From contig CAVCTM010000069.1 of the NCBI GenBank assembly GCA_963605115.1, positions 1 to 10,654 on the forward strand: a stretch of DNA of 10,654 bases, in the 5' to 3' direction. A model generated the notes under the pieces. It ran no database searches. It worked only from the letters and a program-made list of their open reading frames with translations, and was not told where the DNA came from. The DNA is from SVKR01 sp963605115 (GTDB taxonomy: Bacteria > Bacillota > Clostridia > Oscillospirales > Oscillospiraceae). Below are positions 6,562-10,654 of the stretch, in pieces. How positions within the stretch are numbered: position 1 is the stretch's first letter; each line of letters begins with the position of its first letter. The position numbers were made by a program, and so were the translations under genes.

Positions 6562-8949
6562 TTAAATTGTTCCAAATTCCATCCGGGCGATGATGTCCTC
6601 CTGCATTTCGGGGCTCAGCTCCACGAAGTAGGCGCTGTAGGTCGCGACGCGCACGAGCAGGTCGTGATATTTTTCCGGCTCGCGCTGCGCCGCGCGGAGC
6701 GTTTCCGTGTCCACGATGTTGAACTGGACGAAGAAGCCGCCGCCGAGCAGATAAGTGCGGAGCATGTCCACAAATTTTTCCAGATGCTCCGGCGTTTGCA
6801 GCGCGGCGGGGTCGAAGCGCATGTTCAGCACGGAGCCGTTTTCCAGCTTTTCATGGCAGAGCGAGGCGACGGAGAGCATCGTGGCGGTGGGACCCGCGGT
6901 GTTGCGCCCCTGCTGAGGCGAGATGCCGCCCTCCGCGATGGGCGTGCCCGCGCGCCGTCCGCCGGGCAGCGCGCCGACGCCGAGACCGAGCGGAACGTTC
7001 GACGAGATCGTCGCCGCCGCAGCGATGACCGGCGTGCCGCAATAGCCTGTGTGACGGTGCATCAGATCACTGCCGAGGGCGAGCACATCGTTCACGATGG
7101 CGTCGGCATAGCGGTCGCCGTTGCCGAACTTCGGCGCGCGCTCCAAGGCGCAGCGCACGTCGTCGAAGCCTGCAAAGTCTGCGTCCAGCGCGTCGATGAC
7201 GCGGGAGAGCGGAAAGCGCTTTTCCTCGAACACGACCTTTTTGAGCGCGGCGAGACCGTCGCCCGCGTTCGGCGCGCCGGCGAGGGAGATCGACTGGCGC
7301 GCATAGCGCCCCGTGCCGCCGGAGAAGAGGTCCAGCCCGCGCTCCATCGGTCCCTGAAAGAGCGCGCTCTGGAGCGGGATGGGCAGCTTTTCGGCGAAGA
7401 CGGCGCGGTCGAGGTCCGTCATCGTGAGCGCGCCCTCCATGAAGTATTCCACCTGCCGCCGGAAGGCATCCCAGACCTCCTCGTAGCTTGCAAAGCGGCG
7501 GGGGTCGCCCGTGTGGGGACCGAGCTGCCGCCCGGTCAGACGGCTGCGCCCGTCGCTCAGCGCAAGCTCCAGCATCAGCGCGAGGTTGAAAAGCCCGCCG
7601 GGAACGTCCTGCGAAACGCCGGGGATCGTGGGGCTGTTGCAGCCCGTGATGATATAGTCGCGGGCAAGCTCCGTCGGGTAGCCGTCGCATTCGAGCTGGC
7701 GGATGGCGACGGGGTCGGAGATGAACTTCAGCTTGCCCTTCAGCGCCCGCGCGAGCTCCGCCGCGGCGCGCAGATAGCGGCGCGGGCTGACATCGGCGAC
7801 GCGGATGACGAGGTCCTCCGCCGTCATCGCAACGTCGCGCTCGGCGTCCATCAGAAGATAGGTGAGGTCGTTGACGGCGCAGGAGCCGTCCGGCTTCACG
7901 CCGCCGATCGTGATGTTCACCGCCTGCGGAAAGCCCGCGAAGCAGGTCGCCGTCGCGTAATCGTCCAGCGTGACGGTGCCGTTGACCTTGACGAACAGCA
8001 GCTCGATGAGCTCCAGCGCCGCCTCGCGCGTGATCGCGCCGGAGGCGAGGTCGGCTTCGTAATAGGGCAGGAGATACTGGTCCATACGTCCGAGGCTCAT
8101 GCCGTGGCCCCAGCCCTCCAGCATCAGCGCGGTCCAGACCATATTCACCGCCTGCACCGCGTCGCGGAAGGAGCGCGCCGGCTGCCACGGAACGCGGGCG
8201 CAGACCTCGGCGATCTCCAGCAGCTCCGCGCGCCGCGCGGCGTCCGGCTCCGCTTCGGCGAGCGCGCGTGCATGGTCGGCGTAGCGGTCGGAGAAGTCGC
8301 GCACGGCGTCCAGCGCCGTCATCATCGCGGTGTAGTAGTGGTATTTCTCCACATTCGCCACGTCGCAGAGCGGGAGCGCGCTCCGCCGCCGCTCCGCCTC
8401 CGCGCGCCGGGCGGCGAGCCCCTCACGCAGCACCATCGCGTAGTCCACGGCGACGTGGGCGGGGTAAAAGCCGTTGTTGGAAAAGGTCACGCCGCCGATG
8501 AAGCCCGTGGCGAGCATGTCGGCGAGCGGGGCGGGGAGCCGGCGCTCCCAGACGTCATAGGCGCTGCGCCCGCGCCACCACGGGAGCAGGTCCAGCACCT
8601 CCTGCCGCTCCTCCGCGCTCGGCGCGCGGAAGCGGTCCCATTGGCGGACGGACATGTCGTCGATCTCACGCGTCAGCCACTGGGCGTTCAGCTCCGGCAG
8701 CACCGCGCCGCCGCGCGGCTTGCAGCTTGCGGAGCCGACGATGAGCTCGTCGCGCCAGATCTTCACGGTGACGCCGCGGAGCGTCTCGGCGAACGCCTTG
8801 GCTTGGCGCAGGCAGGGCATCTCGCCCTCCGTCTCGCGGTAAGAGCGCGTATAAAGCCGCAGCCGCTCCGCGTCGAGCTCCGGCATCACATAAGTCTCCC
8901 GGATGCGCCGCGCCACGCGCGCGGTGCAGCCCTTCTGGTGTTCGGTCAT
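6562..8949 (-). CDS. Glycyl-radical-enzyme family protein lacking the radical glycine
   Basis: A 795-residue protein aligning by eye along the whole pyruvate formate-lyase/dehydratase (GRE) fold. The N-terminal R-L-Y-T-x-S-Y-R-E-T-E-G and D-E-L-I-V-G...C-K-P-R-G (67-80) are family hallmarks, as is G-R-M-D-Q-Y-L-L-P-Y-Y (287-297). The active-site loop is GCNSPTIPG (436-444), with the thiyl Cys at 437. Two key features are off. The C-terminal radical loop, canonically RV(A/S)GY, reads RVATYSAYF (767-775), so the radical Gly is Thr770 (codon ACC, 6640-6642). The Glu at Cys+2, used as base in CutC and related dehydratases/lyases, is Ser439. No activating radical-SAM enzyme is nearby. ATG 8949 is chosen because AAGGAGG (8962-8968) precedes it at 12 nt; an in-frame start at 9057 would add 36 unrelated residues and overlap the divergent regulator. 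Either a radical-independent GRE-fold protein or one complemented in trans. Confidence 0.9.
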   Translation of the reverse strand: MTEHQKGCTARVARRIRETYVMPELDAERLRLYTRSYRETEGEMPCLRQAKAFAETLRGVTVKIWRDELIVGSASCKPRGGAVLPELNAQWLTREIDDMSVRQWDRFRAPSAEERQEVLDLLPWWRGRSAYDVWERRLPAPLADMLATGFIGGVTFSNNGFYPAHVAVDYAMVLREGLAARRAEAERRRSALPLCDVANVEKYHYYTAMMTALDAVRDFSDRYADHARALAEAEPDAARRAELLEIAEVCARVPWQPARSFRDAVQAVNMVWTALMLEGWGHGMSLGRMDQYLLPYYEADLASGAITREAALELIELLFVKVNGTVTLDDYATATCFAGFPQAVNITIGGVKPDGSCAVNDLTYLLMDAERDVAMTAEDLVIRVADVSPRRYLRAAAELARALKGKLKFISDPVAIRQLECDGYPTELARDYIITGCNSPTIPGVSQDVPGGLFNLALMLELALSDGRSRLTGRQLGPHTGDPRRFASYEEVWDAFRRQVEYFMEGALTMTDLDRAVFAEKLPIPLQSALFQGPMERGLDLFSGGTGRYARQSISLAGAPNAGDGLAALKKVVFEEKRFPLSRVIDALDADFAGFDDVRCALERAPKFGNGDRYADAIVNDVLALGSDLMHRHTGYCGTPVIAAAATISSNVPLGLGVGALPGGRRAGTPIAEGGISPQQGRNTAGPTATMLSVASLCHEKLENGSVLNMRFDPAALQTPEHLEKFVDMLRTYLLGGGFFVQFNIVDTETLRAAQREPEKYHDLLVRVATYSAYFVELSPEMQEDIIARMEFGTI

Positions 8950-8985
8950 AAAAAATCGGGACCTCCTTTTTTCGAATACAGGGGA

Positions 8986-9014
8986 TTGCGCAGGGGTATG
9001 CGCTGTGTTATACT
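8986..9014 (+). promoter_or_regulatory. Promoter of the regulator pair
   Basis: TTGCGC (8986-8991, 4 of 6 to the -35 consensus), a 17-bp spacer and TATACT (9009-9014) lie upstream of the first GntR gene, with a predicted start near 9021. A weaker minus-strand -10-like TATAAC (9012-9007) overlaps it and could serve the divergent GRE-family gene, so the two promoters may compete. TATACTGA is shared exactly with the transporter-operon promoter. Confidence 0.55.
8988..9003. promoter_or_regulatory. Inverted repeat, candidate operator in the divergent promoter region
   Basis: GCGCA (8988-8992) and TGCGC (8999-9003) form an inverted repeat with a 6-bp centre. It overlaps the -35 box and spacer of the regulator promoter and lies in the predicted early transcribed region of the GRE-family gene. 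Autoregulation by the adjacent FCD-type GntR proteins would fit. The match to any known FadR-subfamily operator is not evident. Confidence 0.3.
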
Positions 9015-9034
9015 GAATAAGTTGATTTATCCGA

Positions 9035-9051
9035 AAGGGGGCGAAGCCCTT
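9035..9051 (+). promoter_or_regulatory. Ribosome binding site of the first GntR gene, within a hairpin
   Basis: The Shine-Dalgarno AGGGGG (9036-9041) lies 8 nt before a TTG start (9050-9052). AAGGG (9035-9039) can pair with CCCTT (9047-9051), or GGGC (9039-9042) with GCCC (9046-9049) around a GAA loop. Either fold hides the ribosome binding site and the first bases of the start codon. With the rare TTG start this predicts low translation of the regulator. Confidence 0.45.
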
Positions 9052-9781
9052 GGACAAGCAGGATTTTTTCCGTGAGCTCAGCGACCAGCCGTTTTCCGTG
9101 CTGAGCGAGCTGACTTACCGCTATATTGCCGACGCGATCATCCGCGTGGAGTATGAGCCCGGCTCCAAGGTGAACACGAAGCGCATCGCCGAGGAGCTCG
9201 GCATCAGCCGCACCCCGGTGCGCACCGCGCTGGAGCATCTTCTGGCGGACGGTCTCGTGGAGCAGTCCGGCGAAAAGGGCTACAAGGTCGCGCCCGTCAA
9301 CTGGCGCGACTGTCTGGACCTCTATGAGATCCGCTCCATGCTGGAGGGCAGCTGCGCCTATGTCGCCGCCAACACCGCCACGGCGGTCCACTTCCAGCAG
9401 ATGAAGCAGAATATCGAGCGCTGCCGCGCGCTCGTGGAGAAGGGGAACTTCCCGGAGGATATCCCCGCCTTCAACGAGCTCGACATGCAGTTCCACGAGC
9501 TCGTCGTCCGCGCCGCGGGCAACAGCTACTATAATAACATGTCCGACGTGCTCTCGCTCTGGGTCCGGCGCTATACGAACTCCATGATCGCCGGCGGCAG
9601 TCTCGGCGGCTTCCATCCGGAGCGCATCACGGATAAGCACGCGGTCATCTACCGCGCCATCCGCAGCCGCTACTCCATGGTGGCGAAAACGGAGATGGAG
9701 GACCACCTCCACCATATTTACCACGTCCTGCTGGACGCCGGACTGCTGACGCAGGGCGCGCAGGGCAGAAAGGCGGACTGA
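9050..9781 (+). CDS. GntR-family transcriptional regulator, FCD type (first of a tandem pair)
   Basis: A 243-residue DNA-binding regulator of the FadR subfamily. The winged helix-turn-helix spans about 18-83, with recognition segment LGISRTPVRTALEHL (50-64) and wing G-E-K-G-Y-K-V (74-80). The all-helical FCD ligand-binding domain follows (about 88-228). Its usual metal-binding residues are visible: D145 and H149 (D-M-Q-F-H), H197 (D-K-H-A-V-I) and H219 (E-D-H-L). FCD regulators generally sense small organic acids and act mostly as repressors. The start is TTG at 9050, the only upstream codon with a plausible ribosome binding site that keeps the whole helix-turn-helix; an in-frame GTG at 9098 is less likely. 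It is divergent from the GRE-family gene and 4 bp upstream of a paralogue, so it probably controls this locus (inference). Confidence 0.93.
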   Translation: MDKQDFFRELSDQPFSVLSELTYRYIADAIIRVEYEPGSKVNTKRIAEELGISRTPVRTALEHLLADGLVEQSGEKGYKVAPVNWRDCLDLYEIRSMLEGSCAYVAANTATAVHFQQMKQNIERCRALVEKGNFPEDIPAFNELDMQFHELVVRAAGNSYYNNMSDVLSLWVRRYTNSMIAGGSLGGFHPERITDKHAVIYRAIRSRYSMVAKTEMEDHLHHIYHVLLDAGLLTQGAQGRKAD

Positions 9782-9785
9782 CGCG

Positions 9786-10502
9786 ATGGCGGAGAAGAAC
9801 CGGGAAACCGAGCAGAACACAGCCGCGCTCGGCAGCCAGATCTATGAATACGTCCTCACCCAGATCATCCGCGTGCAGATGGTCCCCGGCGAGCGCATCA
9901 ACGTCGCGAAGATCGCGAGCGAGCTCGGCGTGAGCCGCACGCCGATCCGCACCGCGCTCGAACAGCTTGCGGACGACGGCCACGTCATCCGCACGAGCGA
10001 CCGCGGCTATCAGGTGACGCCCGTGAGCATGCAGGACTGCTTCAACCTCTGCGACGCGCGCCGCATGCTGGAGGGAACGGCGGCGTATATGGCGGCGAAC
10101 AACATCCGCGCCCCGGAGCTCGAAACGCTGGAGCGCAGCATCGCGGGCGCGAAGGAGTGTCTGGACCGGCGCGACTATGACGAGTTTGCCGAATACGACA
10201 AGCTCTTCCACGAAACGCTGCTGCGCGCGGCGAACAACCACTATCTCCAGATGGTCTACGACACGATGGATATCCGCATCCAGCGCTATCGCTACATCAT
10301 CTCCGGCTACTGCCGCTCCACCGCGGAGACGGACACCGGACACGCGCTGGAAAAGCACCGCTGCATCTATCTCGCGGTCAAAAACCGCTACAGCTCCGTC
10401 GCACGGAATGAGATGGAGGAGCACATCACCTATACCTACCGCACCATCTTCCACCTAAGCCGCATCATCGGCGGCGACTCCGGTGCGGCGATCGAAAAGT
10501 GA
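9786..10502 (+). CDS. GntR-family transcriptional regulator, FCD type (second of a tandem pair)
   Basis: A 238-residue paralogue of the preceding regulator, alignable from end to end. The winged helix-turn-helix covers about 16-81, with LGVSRTPIRTALEQL (47-61) differing from its neighbour in only a few positions. The FCD domain covers about 86-222. The metal ligands are conserved: D138 and H142 (Y-D-K-L-F-H), H191 (E-K-H) and H213 (E-E-H). Both copies therefore look functional. The near identity of the recognition helices suggests the same or overlapping operators, while the FCD domains have diverged, which could give response to two ligands or heterodimers (inference). ATG 9786 starts 4 bp after the first regulator's stop, with only a weak AAAGGCGG-like site near 9769-9776; translational coupling is likely. 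Confidence 0.93.
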   Translation: MAEKNRETEQNTAALGSQIYEYVLTQIIRVQMVPGERINVAKIASELGVSRTPIRTALEQLADDGHVIRTSDRGYQVTPVSMQDCFNLCDARRMLEGTAAYMAANNIRAPELETLERSIAGAKECLDRRDYDEFAEYDKLFHETLLRAANNHYLQMVYDTMDIRIQRYRYIISGYCRSTAETDTGHALEKHRCIYLAVKNRYSSVARNEMEEHITYTYRTIFHLSRIIGGDSGAAIEK

Positions 10503-10517
10503 ACACGGGGTTTGAAA

Positions 10518-10545
10518 AAAGAGCGTTCCGCCGGGAACGCTCTTT
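10518..10545. terminator. Bidirectional hairpin terminator after the regulator pair
   Basis: AAAGAGCGTTCC (10518-10529), a GCCG loop and GGAACGCTCTTT (10534-10545) form a perfect 12-bp stem 15 bp after the stop of the second regulator. On the plus strand the tail is CAATTT, a modest U tract. On the minus strand the stem is followed by six Us (six A bases end at 10520 on the plus strand, partly within the stem). It should work in both directions and may also end a convergent gene to the right. Confidence 0.85.
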
Positions 10546-10558
10546 CAATTTACAAAAA

Positions 10559-10651
10559 GCCTCGCAGAGTTTCGCCGGCGCACCGGCGAAATAGATTCAG
10601 ATCCATTTTTCGGCGCGACACGTGCGTGCCGAAAAATACTCTGCGCGGAGG
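10559..10651. repeat. Nested inverted-repeat element (three-way-junction fold)
   Basis: An outer 8-bp repeat CGCAGAGT (10563-10570) / ACTCTGCG (10638-10645) encloses two perfect hairpins. The first is TTCGCCGG (10571-10578) / CCGGCGAA (10583-10590) with a CGCA loop. The second is ATTTTTCGGC (10605-10614) / GCCGAAAAAT (10628-10637), extendable by 3 bp. The helices abut the outer stem with no unpaired bases; the only linker is 14 nt (10591-10604). A further CCT/AGG pair (10560-10562, 10649-10651) flanks the outer stem after a 3-nt bulge. The fold is possible on either strand. No open frame of note lies here. It could be a dispersed palindromic repeat or a structured RNA; it does not match a family I can name. 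Confidence 0.7.
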
Positions 10652-10654
10652 GAA

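Noticed and set aside
8950..9057. An upstream extension of the GRE-family protein by 36 residues
   Set aside because: It would overlap the divergent regulator start and promoter, lacks family similarity, and bypasses the strong AAGGAGG site 12 nt before ATG 8949.
6664..9075. An open frame of about 800 codons on the plus strand opposite the GRE-family gene
   Set aside because: It mirrors the GRE-like gene almost exactly, is rich in Arg, His, Val and Ala as expected for the antisense of a GC-rich gene, and has no recognisable domain.
9008..10454. Two overlapping minus-strand open frames opposite the GntR regulators
   Set aside because: The plus-strand frames encode clear GntR/FCD proteins; the opposite translations are Val/Asp/Ala/Arg-rich shadows.
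10503..10654. CRISPR array or tRNA in the hairpin-rich right end
   Set aside because: The palindromes differ from each other with no direct repeat-spacer pattern, and no tRNA cloverleaf landmarks such as GGTTCGAATCC are present.

Overview
The window looks like part of a chromosome of a high-GC anaerobic member of the Bacillota, probably a gut-type Clostridia/Oscillospirales relative. This is inferred from AGGAGG-type ribosome binding sites before most genes, a Clostridia-style lipoprotein with a Pro/Thr-rich linker, a TRAP transporter, a glycyl-radical-enzyme (GRE) family protein and FCD-type GntR regulators. No 16S rRNA or other phylogenetic marker is present, so the placement is tentative.

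Layout. Positions 1-6458 hold one apparent operon on the minus strand, read right to left. A TTGACA/TATACT promoter (6429-6458) is followed by a TRAP solute-binding lipoprotein (dctP-like), an intercistronic hairpin, the small permease (dctQ-like) and the large permease (dctM-like, 4-bp overlap). Then come a DUF6282-type metal-dependent hydrolase, a uroporphyrinogen-decarboxylase-fold protein, a beta-keto acid cleavage enzyme (BKACE/DUF849) and a cupin cut by the left edge. Upstream, also on the minus strand, is a 795-residue GRE-family protein (6562-8949). Divergent from it, on the plus strand, are two tandem FCD-type GntR regulators (9050-10502), ending in a strong hairpin. The last 100 bases form a compact nested inverted-repeat element.

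How it may work (inference). The transporter would import a carboxylate. The hydrolase, URO-D-fold protein and BKACE would convert it through a beta-keto acid intermediate to acetoacetate and an acyl-CoA, and the cupin would bind or modify an intermediate. The two FCD regulators, whose effectors are typically small organic acids, probably control both minus-strand units. The substrate cannot be named from sequence.

The most striking observation is in the GRE-family protein. The fold, the active-site cysteine (Cys437) and the C-terminal glycyl-radical loop are all recognisable, but the radical-bearing glycine is threonine (Thr770, codon 6640-6642), in an otherwise conserved RV-A-x-Y-S-A-Y-F loop. 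The Glu two residues after the Cys, used by the dehydratase and C-N lyase GREs, is Ser, and no activating enzyme is encoded nearby. The open frame is intact over its full length. This suggests a radical-free or trans-complemented GRE-fold protein in an undescribed catabolic locus.
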